Source: CAYXVU01 sp964468725 (lineage in GTDB: Bacteria > Acidobacteriota > Blastocatellia > UBA7656). Taken from it: a stretch of DNA of 42,540 nt. The notes under the pieces are model-generated. The model ran no database searches. It was given only the letters and a program-made list of their open reading frames with translations, and was not told the DNA's origin. Position 1 is the first letter of the stretch. Each line of letters starts with the position of its first letter. Location of the stretch: the NCBI GenBank assembly GCA_964468725.1, contig CAYXVU010000019.1, forward strand, positions 1-42,540, written 5' to 3'. Shown here piece by piece: positions 35,470-42,540 of the stretch. Both the position numbers and the translations under genes were made by a program.

Positions 35470-37863
35470 ATGGCTAACAATCTACTACGCGGCGGCGGGC
35501 TGCTGCTGCTTGCTCTGAGTTGCTGTCAATCGCTGTTATCTGCGCAAACGCGACCTGCAAAAGCGGGTGGAGTGGTGCAGACGGCGCGCGCGAAAAAGGT
35601 TGTAGCGCCGCGCGATGTCTTAGGTTTCACGCCGGGCGATGATCGCAAGCTGGCCTCTTGGGCGCAGTTTGTCGAATACTTCAAACAACTCGATAAAGCC
35701 AGCGACCGCGTGAGGGTCGAAGAACTCGGCCAGACGACGCTCAAGCGCCCGTTTCTGCTGGCGACCATCTCTTCGCCTGCGAATCTGGCTCGCTTGGCGC
35801 GGTATAAAGAGATTCAACGCAAGCTCGCAGACCCGCGCACCCTCAAGAGCAACGACGCAGAAGCCGAAAAACTCATCGCCGAAGGCCGCACCATTGTGAT
35901 GATTACCTGCGGCATTCACTCGACCGAAGTCGGAGCAAACCTCGTTTCGATGAATATCGCCTATCGTCTGGCATCAGATGATTCGGCGGACACCCGCGAG
36001 ATTTTAGACAAGTGCATCATCTTACTTGTTCCATCTCTCAACCCCGATGGCATAGACATCGTAAAAGATTGGTACGACAAAACGCTTGGAACGCCTGCGG
36101 AGGGCACCAGTCCGCCGGAGCTTTATCATCATTACGTCGGTCACGACAATAACCGCGACTGGTACGCCTTCACACAGGTCGAAACCCAAATGACGGTCGA
36201 TAAGGTTCACAACGTCTGGCATCCGCAAATCGTTCACGACATTCACCAGCAAGGCGAAACTGGTTCGCGCTTTTTCATCCCTCCCTACGTCGAACCTTGG
36301 GAGCCGAACATTCACCCGATCATTCAGGCAGGCGTGAATTTTATGGGGAGTTCGATGGCTTGGGAGATGACTGCGCAAGGCAAAGAAGGCGTCGTCATCA
36401 ACGGCGTTTATGATGCATGGACACCGGCGCGGGCTTATCAACACTATCATGGAGGCATTCGCATCCTGAGCGAAACGGCTTCGGCGCGATTGGCGACGCC
36501 AACCAACGTCCCTTTTGACCGTCAGACCCCACAGGTGAATGTTGATACCAAGAGGCGCAGTTGGAATTACCCCCTCCCTTGGCGCGGCGGCGAATGGAAG
36601 TTGGCGAACATCGTGGATTATCAGCAAACCGGCGCGTTCGCGTTACTGCGAACGGCAGCGGCTCACCGCGAATGGTGGCTGCGAGGTTTCTATCAAATTG
36701 GCAAAGCTGCCGTAGGCGAACGAAAAGAGGGAGATCCGTTCGCGTTCTTGATTCCACCAATGGCCAATCCCGGCTGGTTCGAGAGAGACGGCAGGGGAAT
36801 GCTTATTTCGATCTTGTCGAGAGGTGGCGTCGAGGTTCACACCGCAGGGGTGGCATTTGAAGCCGGAGGCAAACAGTATCCGCCCGACACCCAGATCGTT
36901 TTATTATCACAGCCTTATGGAGCATTCGCTAAAACCTTGTTGGAGAGGCAACAATACCCGGATTTGCGGCAGTATCCGGGGGGGCCGCCGCAACGCCCTT
37001 ATGATGTTACCGCCCATACCTTACCGCTGTTGATGGCGGTTCCGGTGGTTGAAATCAATCAACCTTTTGCTCTCCCCAAACCGCCAGCGGTCGGGTCAGG
37101 TGAAGCATCAAGTTATGGTTCGGGCTATGAACCGCGAGTCGCTCTGTATAAAAGCTATGCAGCTTCGATGGATGAAGGCTGGACGCGATGGATATTCGAT
37201 CAATATGCATATCGCATAAAGTACCGATCTCTGCTTGATGGCGAACTACGCGCTGGCAGGCTGCGCGAAAAGTTCGACTGCATTGTCTTGCCCGATCAAA
37301 GCGTCAACAGCATCGTCAACGGCCTCTCCGCCAATCGTTACCCGAAAGAGGTGGCGGGCGGCATCGGACAAGAGGGGATTGCAGCGCTCAAAAAGTTTGT
37401 TGAAGAAGGAGGAACGATTGTCACGCTCAACGACGCCTCCGAATTTGCCATCCAACATTTGGACGCGCCCGTGAAAAATGTTTTGGCAGGTGTGCCGCCG
37501 AAGGATTTTTACTGCCCCGGCTCCATTCTCAAGATCAAGTTTGACGCCAAGCACCCGCTTGCCAGCGGCGCGCCAACGCTCGACGCTACACCGGGCGAAA
37601 GCATCGCGTGGTTTGAAACCAGCCCGGCATTCGAGACAACCGGCAGCGAGGCGAGCGTCATCGCACGCTTTGCCGAAGCCAATGAATTACTGCTTTCGGG
37701 TTGGCTGCTCGGTGGCGAAAAGATCGCAGGCAAAGGTGCAATCGTCGAAGTCAAACGCGGCAAAGGGCGCATCATCATGTTCGCTTTTCGCCCACAATAT
37801 CGCGGCCAGAGCATCGCTACATTGCCATTTTTATTCAACGCCATCAGCCTGAGCGTGCATTGA
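35470..37863 (+). CDS. Secreted M14-family zinc carboxypeptidase
   Basis: A 797-residue exported enzyme with an N-terminal signal peptide (LLLLALSCCQSLLSAQ) and an M14 catalytic domain from about 60 to 330. The zinc motif HSTE is H150-x-x-E153 in CGIHSTEVGANL, and H259 in HDIHQQGETG is the probable third ligand. LNPDGIDIV and NNRDWYAF are the usual substrate-binding segments. The long C-terminal region (about 400-797) is not a peptidase domain I can name; it includes a GATase1-like portion (LREKFDCIVLPDQ, VEEGGTIVTLND). GGAAGG precedes the ATG closely. With the M28 enzyme downstream it would degrade peptides outside the cytoplasm. Confidence 0.87.
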   Translation: MANNLLRGGGLLLLALSCCQSLLSAQTRPAKAGGVVQTARAKKVVAPRDVLGFTPGDDRKLASWAQFVEYFKQLDKASDRVRVEELGQTTLKRPFLLATISSPANLARLARYKEIQRKLADPRTLKSNDAEAEKLIAEGRTIVMITCGIHSTEVGANLVSMNIAYRLASDDSADTREILDKCIILLVPSLNPDGIDIVKDWYDKTLGTPAEGTSPPELYHHYVGHDNNRDWYAFTQVETQMTVDKVHNVWHPQIVHDIHQQGETGSRFFIPPYVEPWEPNIHPIIQAGVNFMGSSMAWEMTAQGKEGVVINGVYDAWTPARAYQHYHGGIRILSETASARLATPTNVPFDRQTPQVNVDTKRRSWNYPLPWRGGEWKLANIVDYQQTGAFALLRTAAAHREWWLRGFYQIGKAAVGERKEGDPFAFLIPPMANPGWFERDGRGMLISILSRGGVEVHTAGVAFEAGGKQYPPDTQIVLLSQPYGAFAKTLLERQQYPDLRQYPGGPPQRPYDVTAHTLPLLMAVPVVEINQPFALPKPPAVGSGEASSYGSGYEPRVALYKSYAASMDEGWTRWIFDQYAYRIKYRSLLDGELRAGRLREKFDCIVLPDQSVNSIVNGLSANRYPKEVAGGIGQEGIAALKKFVEEGGTIVTLNDASEFAIQHLDAPVKNVLAGVPPKDFYCPGSILKIKFDAKHPLASGAPTLDATPGESIAWFETSPAFETTGSEASVIARFAEANELLLSGWLLGGEKIAGKGAIVEVKRGKGRIIMFAFRPQYRGQSIATLPFLFNAISLSVH

Positions 37864-37889
37864 TTGGTTATCATTTACCAATGGCTCAC

Positions 37890-37960
37890 CGTTTAGAGGC
37901 GGTCGGTGACCGCCAAGTTTGACAGTGAAAAGACAGGCGGTCGGTGACCGCCTCTAAACG
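37890..37960. repeat. REP/BIME-like nested inverted repeat, copy 2
   Basis: Two 25-base arms (37890-37914, 37936-37960) flank a 21-base loop. Each arm contains the same 17-base palindrome GGCGGTCGGTGACCGCC, so the element is both an inverted and a direct repeat. The outer ends CGTTTAGAG and CTCTAAACG pair perfectly. It resembles copy 1 at 21306-21369 in size, core and nesting. It lies between the M14 and M28 genes and could form a stable hairpin in their shared transcript. Confidence 0.7.
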
Positions 37961-37976
37961 AGAATAAGGAGAAATC

Positions 37977-39691
37977 GTGAACAAAAAATTCCTCTTTCTG
38001 ATTTTGATCGTTGCCTTGCTAGTATCGGCGTGCGAGCCGCAGCAACCGCAAACGACTACTTCAAACTCGCCAGCGGCGGCAGACATCCAACCGGCGCTCG
38101 ACAGTCTGACGAGCGATGATTTGATGAAACACATCAAAGTGCTTGCTTCCGATGAGTATGAGGGTCGCGCGCCCGGCTCGAAGGGCGAAGACCTGACGGT
38201 CAACTACCTCACGGAGCAGTTCAAACAACTCGGCCTCAAGCCCGGCAACCCCGACGGAACCTACATTCAAAAAGTCCCGCTCGCGGGCTTTACCGCACAG
38301 CCGACCGCATCTTTTGTAGCGGGCGGACAGACCATGAACTTGGAATCCACTAAAGATTACGTCGCCGTGTCACGACGCTACACGCCCGAAGTCAAAGTGG
38401 AAAACTCCGATATGGTCTTTGTCGGGTACGGAGTCGTTGCGCCCGAATACGGGTGGGACGATTACAAAGATGTGGACGTAAAAGGTAAGACCATCGTCAT
38501 GCTCATCAATGACCCGGCTATCCCCGATCCGAACGACGCCACGAAACTGGATGACAAGATGTTCAAGGGCAAAGCCATGACCTACTACGGTCGCTGGACA
38601 TACAAATATGAGATTGCTACGGCGAAGGGCGCAGCAGCGGCGATCATTGTTCATGAAACCGGCCCGGCAGGCTACCCCTACGAAGTGGTTTCAGGAAGTT
38701 GGGGGCGTGAGAACTTCGACATTCGCCAACCCGATAAGAATATGGGGCGCGTGGCCGTCGAGTCATGGATCAATAACGAGATTGCGAAAAAGCTCTTTAC
38801 GGCTTGCGGTAAAAACCTTGACGAGTTAAAGAAAGCGGCACTTGCCAAAGACTTCAAGCCCGTCGCGCTCAACGCCAAAGCCAACTTCACCTTGAAGAAC
38901 ACGCTCCGCGAAGTGGATTCGCGCAACGTGCTGGCGAAACTCGAGGGCTCCGACCCCAAGCTCAAAGATGAATATGTCATCTATAGCGCGCATTGGGATC
39001 ATCTGGGGCGCGACGAAAAGTTAGCAGGCGATCAGATTTTCAATGGCGCAATTGATAATGCATCGGGCACGGCGACCTTGCTCGAACTGGCGGAAGCCTA
39101 CACGAAATTGAAGACGCCGCCGAAACGCTCGGTGCTCTTTTTAGCCGTGACCGCCGAAGAGAAAGGCCTGTTGGGAGCAAAATACTATGCGACCAATCCG
39201 CTCTATCCGCTCAACAAAACGGTTGCCAACTTGAATATGGATGGTGTGAATCAATGGGGTAAAACCAAAGACATAGTCATCGTCGGCTATGGCAATTCGA
39301 CGCTTGATGATCTTTTGACGGAAGAAGCGAAATCGCAAAATCGCGTCATCAAGCCCGACCCCGAACCGGAAAAGGGATTCTTCTATCGCTCGGATCATTT
39401 CGAATTTGCCAAAGAAGGCGTGCCTGCGCTCTATCCCGACACTGGCACGGAATATATCGGCAAATCGGAAGACTTCAGCCAGAAGAAACGCGATGAATAT
39501 ACGGAGCGCGATTATCACAAAGTTTCGGACGACATTAAACCGGATTGGGATCTGTCGGGAGCCGTCGAAGATGCGCAATTGCTCTTCCGCGTCGGCAATC
39601 GCGTGGCGCAATCGGATAGTTACCCGCAGTGGAAGCCCGGAACCGAATTCAAAGCCAAACGCGATGCCATGATGCAAGCGGGAGGCGGAAA
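37977..39691 (+). CDS. M28-family peptidase lipoprotein (3' end lost in scaffold gap)
   Basis: An exported lipoprotein: LFLILIVALLVSAC is a lipobox with C19. The M28 catalytic set is complete: H339 and D341 in SAHWDHLG, D360 in GAIDNASGT, E394-E395 in TAEEKGLLG, D422 in NLNMDGV, and H474 in RSDHFEF. A PA-like insertion precedes the catalytic domain. The start is a GTG with AGGAG six bases upstream, since no ATG is well placed. The last readable residues (KAKRDAMMQAGGG) are near where such proteins normally end, so only a few residues are missing. The apparent fusion with the following dioxygenase is an artefact of the N run. Confidence 0.9.
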
Positions 39692-39791
39692 NNNNNNNNN
39701 NNNNNNNNNNNNNNNNNNNNNNNNNNNNNNNNNNNNNNNNNNNNNNNNNNNNNNNNNNNNNNNNNNNNNNNNNNNNNNNNNNNNNNNNNNN
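39692..39791. other. Assembly gap of 100 N
   Basis: Exactly 100 N bases, the conventional length for a scaffold gap of unknown size. It separates the M28 gene from the dioxygenase-like gene, and a single open frame through it is not meaningful. Confidence 0.99.
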
Positions 39792-40544
39792 CAACTACGC
39801 CAACGCGCGAATGAATTGGTTGCGGCCTTCGATCCGCAGGGCGTCCCGTCAATCTTTTCCACCCGCGAACAGACGCGCACAAGCGATGAATACTTTTTGG
39901 AGTCGGGCGATCAAATTCGCTTCTTCTTCGAAGAGGACGCTTTCGACGAGCACGGAACTTTACGCCATAGCAAGACGGCTTCGATCAATAAAATCGGGCA
40001 CGCCTTGCATGACCTGGATCCGGTATTTTCAGACTTTTCGCACACGCCACAGCTAGCTGAATTAGCGCAATCGCTCGGTTACGTCGAGCCCTTGCTCGTT
40101 CAATCTATGTACATTTTCAAACAGCCGCACATCGGCGGCGAAGTCACTTGTCATCAAGACGCAACCTTCCTCTACACTGAGCCGATCAGCGTCACTGGGC
40201 TGTGGTTCGCGTTGGAAGAGGCGACCGTCGAAAATGGCTGTTTGTGGGCGCGGCGCGGCGGCCATCACGAGGGATTAAAAACCCGCTTTGTGCGCGCGAA
40301 GGAAGGGGGCACGCGCTTCATCACATTGGACGACGGCATCTGGTCAAAGGATGAATTGGTTTGTCTGGAAGCGCCACAGGGCACGCTGATCGTCCTGCAC
40401 GGTTTACTGCCGCATTTGAGTCAGGCGAATCGCTCATCGGTGTCGCGCCATGCTTATACGTTGCACCTGATTGAAGGTGGGTGTGCCTATCCGCCGGACA
40501 ACTGGTTGCAACGAGGCGCGGGGTTCCCGCTGCGCGGGTTTTAA
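39792..40544 (+). CDS. Phytanoyl-CoA dioxygenase-like enzyme, N-terminus lost in gap
   Basis: The visible 250 residues form most of a PhyH/PHYHD1-like Fe(II)/2-oxoglutarate oxygenase. HIGGEVTCHQDATFLYTEP contains the HxD iron ligands (CHQD), and LWFALEEATVENGCLWA follows as in PHYHD1-like proteins. LPHLSQANRSSVSRHAYTLH supplies the distal histidine and the arginine that binds 2-oxoglutarate. About 25-30 residues are probably missing at the start, including the usual FLxxEECxxL segment. The substrate is unknown. It ends 24 bases before a good terminator. Whether it was co-transcribed with the M28 gene cannot be judged across the gap. Confidence 0.85.
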   Translation, partial: QLRQRANELVAAFDPQGVPSIFSTREQTRTSDEYFLESGDQIRFFFEEDAFDEHGTLRHSKTASINKIGHALHDLDPVFSDFSHTPQLAELAQSLGYVEPLLVQSMYIFKQPHIGGEVTCHQDATFLYTEPISVTGLWFALEEATVENGCLWARRGGHHEGLKTRFVRAKEGGTRFITLDDGIWSKDELVCLEAPQGTLIVLHGLLPHLSQANRSSVSRHAYTLHLIEGGCAYPPDNWLQRGAGFPLRGF

Positions 40545-40568
40545 TCGGAAGGGGAGCGTAGAAAACGC

Positions 40569-40594
40569 AAAGGCCGGATTCCTCCGGCCTTTTT
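40569..40594. terminator. Intrinsic terminator between converging genes
   Basis: A perfect 10-base stem, AAAGGCCGGA (40569-40578) and TCCGGCCTTT (40583-40592), has a four-base loop TTCC, and the plus strand then has a run of five T ending at 40594. The minus strand has only a short T tract (TTTGCGTTTT), so it is best for the dioxygenase gene and may also serve the RRM gene. Confidence 0.85.
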
Positions 40595-40616
40595 CTCGGT
40601 TCGTAGGATGTTCGAA

Positions 40617-40952
40617 TTACCAACGTGGATTGCGCGGGCGATCGTTGCCGCCTCTGCCGCCGCGATTGAAACCGCCGCCGCCGCCGCGATTGAAGCCGCC
40701 GCGATCTCGTTCGACGCGTGGGCGCGCTTCATTCACATTGATGGCGCGACCGTTCAATTCGTGTCCGTTGAAGCGTTCGATGGCCTGAGTGGCCGTATCA
40801 TCATTCATCTCAACAAAACCAAATCCGCGCGAGCGACCCGTATCACGATCTGTCACAATCGAGGCAGATTCAACCGCACCCGCCTGCGAGAACAGATCAA
40901 ACAACTCATCCTCTGTCGTCTGATACGACAGATTTCCGACAAATATCCTCAT
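40617..40952 (-). CDS. Small RNA-binding protein with one RRM and an RGG-like tail
   Basis: A 111-residue protein with a single RNA recognition motif: RNP2 IFVGNL (3-8) and RNP1 RGFGFVEM (about 43-50). A glycine/arginine-rich tail follows (FNRGGGGGFNRGGRGGND). This is the layout of the bacterial RRM proteins common in cyanobacteria and in other phyla, often cold- or stress-induced. A CAGGAGAG ribosome binding site lies five bases before the ATG, with a small hairpin directly upstream of it. The protein would bind single-stranded RNA; its targets are unknown. Confidence 0.93.
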   Translation of the reverse strand: MRIFVGNLSYQTTEDELFDLFSQAGAVESASIVTDRDTGRSRGFGFVEMNDDTATQAIERFNGHELNGRAINVNEARPRVERDRGGFNRGGGGGFNRGGRGGNDRPRNPRW

Positions 40953-40957
40953 ACTAT

Positions 40958-40982
40958 CTCTCCTGAAGTTTCCTCAGAAACT
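40958..40982 (-). promoter_or_regulatory. Ribosome binding site with adjoining hairpin before the RRM gene
   Basis: CAGGAGAG (40965-40958) is a strong ribosome binding site. The hairpin AGTTTC/GAAACT with a four-base loop spans 40967-40982, one base upstream. It could affect translation, for example with temperature or RRM feedback; that is an inference. Confidence 0.4.
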
Positions 40983-41165
40983 GGTTGGGAGGAACTCGCT
41001 CAAGCTATCCGGCTGGGGTCGAACAGAACGAACCTTAGCGCGCTGAAGGACGGATCCGAACAGAGAAGACGTGCTCCTGAAGTCAAACACTCACAGCGGT
41101 CACAGGCACCGCCATTCAAAACGGAGTTATCCTAGCAGTACGATGGTTAATTGTCGAGTATAACC

Positions 41166-42540
41166 TTAGCGTAAAATCTCTATGCGTTGCTCGGCATTCA
41201 CCGCAGCTCGGTTGCCATGAAAATCTTCGGCGATGACCTTCAAGACGTATTTTCCCGGCTCGATCAGCGAGGTTCGTAGCCATCCGTCTTGCGTCTGACC
41301 ATCACGCACGCGATTGGTTATGATATAGGTGAAGCGCGTCGGCGTACCATAGGCGCTAACACCGCTCCCCGAAGCGTAAACTTTCACGACCGCCTCATCA
41401 TCGGGCGGCAAGCGATTAAATTCGATATTGAAGAGCGGCGTTTCGAATCCGGCAACCGCCCCACCATCTTCGCGTAGCAGTTGATAGCCGATTTTGTATA
41501 TCCCCAACTTGCGACCCTCTTTATTCCCATCTACTCGGTCGAAAGCCGTAACCAGTATGTCCACGTCGCCGGAAATCACCAATCGTCCTTCGCGTTGTTC
41601 AGTCAGTCGCTTGCCCGTTAAATCAATAACCTCTATCCCCCCGGCTTCGATGACCGGCGGCACGGTGTCGGTAAAATGGGGAAAGGGGAAATCGATGGGA
41701 TTGGCTTCGCCGTTCCATGGCCCGAAATTCAGATGCACATGGTTCAAGCTGTTGAGTGTGCCGATGCGCTCGCCGACTCGGAATCGTTCGCCGCGTCGCA
41801 CACGAATGCCGATCAGTCTGCCGGTTGCATCAAGGCGCGGTTTGAATCGTTTGGGCTCCGCAATTTCGCCTTTGGCATCACGCCCGACGCGCAAGTGGAT
41901 ATAGTTCATCAAGCCGACGCGCATCCCTTCGTTGCCGCCTTCGAAACCCCAATTGGGAAGCGGCGCAGTTACCTTCTCATCGTAAACCGAGAGCACCACA
42001 TCGCCCAGATTACCGCGCACATCCAACCCACTGTGCAAATGGTGCAAGGCCATGCCACCCGGCGCTCCGCGCGCTTCGCCGACGACGCCGGTCACTTCAT
42101 GCCAACCATCCTGCGGACTGAGCGGCCAAGGAAAGGTCGCACCGCGCACCACCAGCGACTTATCAAGTTGGGGCAGGACGCTTTCGACTCCCGCTTTGAG
42201 GCTCGTCTTCTCGACCGCTGATGGCGCTATCCTCTGCGGTTGAATATAGGGGCTGGCTGCTTGGCTTGCGGGATCAACCTCTTGTTGAATGGCGACCGGC
42301 ACGACCGCGCGCAGCAAATAGTTATTGGCATCCGCGACAAAGACCATTCCGTAGCGGTCAACGGCAACGCCTGTCGGGGCATTGAAGCGCGCGCGACTGC
42401 CGACTCCTTCGGCAAAGCCGCCGCCTCCCCCTGCATAAGGGATGACTTCGCCTTCGGGGGAAACACGTAACAAGCGGCTGCGATTTTGTTCAGTAACGAA
42501 TAAGAAGCCATCGTGCGTAATGGCCAACCCGACGGGCTGA
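41166..42540 (-). CDS. NHL-repeat protein with M23 metallopeptidase domain (runs off window)
   Basis: The 5' end lies beyond the window; the frame stays open through the last base, reading QPVGLAITHDGFLFV, an NHL-repeat signature. Numbered from the TTG at 42527, residues to about 75 are NHL propeller blades (APTGVAVDRYGMVFVADANN). Further on, H165-x3-D169 in HLHSGLDVRG and H263-x-H265 in NHVHLNFG give a complete M23 zinc set, so a LytM-type fold is likely. The C-terminal 150 residues are Ig-like or beta-rich (VDILVTAFDRVDGN, GKYVLKVIAEDFHGN). M23 enzymes usually cut peptidoglycan cross-links, but here the domain is coupled to a propeller and the role is unclear. Confidence 0.82.
   Translation of the reverse strand, partial: QPVGLAITHDGFLFVTEQNRSRLLRVSPEGEVIPYAGGGGGFAEGVGSRARFNAPTGVAVDRYGMVFVADANNYLLRAVVPVAIQQEVDPASQAASPYIQPQRIAPSAVEKTSLKAGVESVLPQLDKSLVVRGATFPWPLSPQDGWHEVTGVVGEARGAPGGMALHHLHSGLDVRGNLGDVVLSVYDEKVTAPLPNWGFEGGNEGMRVGLMNYIHLRVGRDAKGEIAEPKRFKPRLDATGRLIGIRVRRGERFRVGERIGTLNSLNHVHLNFGPWNGEANPIDFPFPHFTDTVPPVIEAGGIEVIDLTGKRLTEQREGRLVISGDVDILVTAFDRVDGNKEGRKLGIYKIGYQLLREDGGAVAGFETPLFNIEFNRLPPDDEAVVKVYASGSGVSAYGTPTRFTYIITNRVRDGQTQDGWLRTSLIEPGKYVLKVIAEDFHGNRAAVNAEQRIEILR

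Noticed and set aside
37977..40544. A single 855-residue protein spanning the N gap
   Set aside because: The middle is N, and the two halves belong to unrelated families (M28 peptidase and PhyH-like oxygenase). It was treated as two genes.

Overview
The window is about 42.5 kb of one bacterial scaffold, with a 100-base run of N at 39692-39791 that marks a scaffold gap. Gene content suggests Acidobacteriota, perhaps Blastocatellia. The pointers are secreted beta-propeller and Ig-like proteins, several M28/M14 peptidases, a Ser/Thr kinase fused to WD40 repeats, a MacB/FtsX-type permease pair, a zinc-ribbon FHA protein beside a PP2C phosphatase, and a bacterial RRM protein. The phylum is an inference; there is no rRNA, tRNA or ribosomal protein here to fix it.

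Layout. At 47-3315 (minus) lie a bidomain dehydrogenase/Gfo-Idh-MocA oxidoreductase and a zinc-ribbon protein with four helix-turn-helix-like modules. ribA (plus) follows from a good sigma70 promoter. At 4228-5822 (minus) is an M28 peptidase broken by a frameshift. From 6027 to 8179 are three small or unrecognised genes. From 8204 to 11958 (minus) are two secreted proteins, a beta-helix and a beta-propeller. From 12358 to 18525 (minus) a receptor-like kinase (kinase, ATPase, WD40) is followed by a GAF-AAA+-Fis sigma54 activator. From 18741 to 21222 (plus) are two tandem ABC-type permeases without an ATPase. At 21512-23914 (minus) is a large secreted Ig-like protein.

From 24416 to 26918 (plus) is the most interesting locus: a possible 105-codon leader ORF, a CelD/BcsL-type GNAT acyltransferase and a JmjC/FIH-like Fe(II)/2-oxoglutarate hydroxylase, each joined to the next by an ATGA stop-start overlap. 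Then come a secreted phosphodiester glycosidase and a GH63-type glycosidase (minus). A PP2C phosphatase and an FHA protein (minus) look like the reader and eraser side of Ser/Thr phosphorylation. From 34207 to about 39691 (plus) are a Ycf48-like lipoprotein, an M14 carboxypeptidase and an M28 lipoprotein peptidase, probably a peptide-scavenging group. After the gap come the C-terminal part of a phytanoyl-CoA dioxygenase-like enzyme, an RRM protein (minus), and an NHL-M23 protein that runs off the window.

Between genes there are two kinds of repeat. Two copies of a nested GGCGGTC-NNN-GACCGCC palindrome (21306-21369, 37890-37960) look like REP/BIME elements. Degenerate tandem arrays with a period of about 7 bases (consensus near CCRGTAA / ACCGRCA) occur at several gene ends and, in one case, inside the coding region for a protein linker. 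They recall the heptanucleotide STRR repeats of cyanobacteria.
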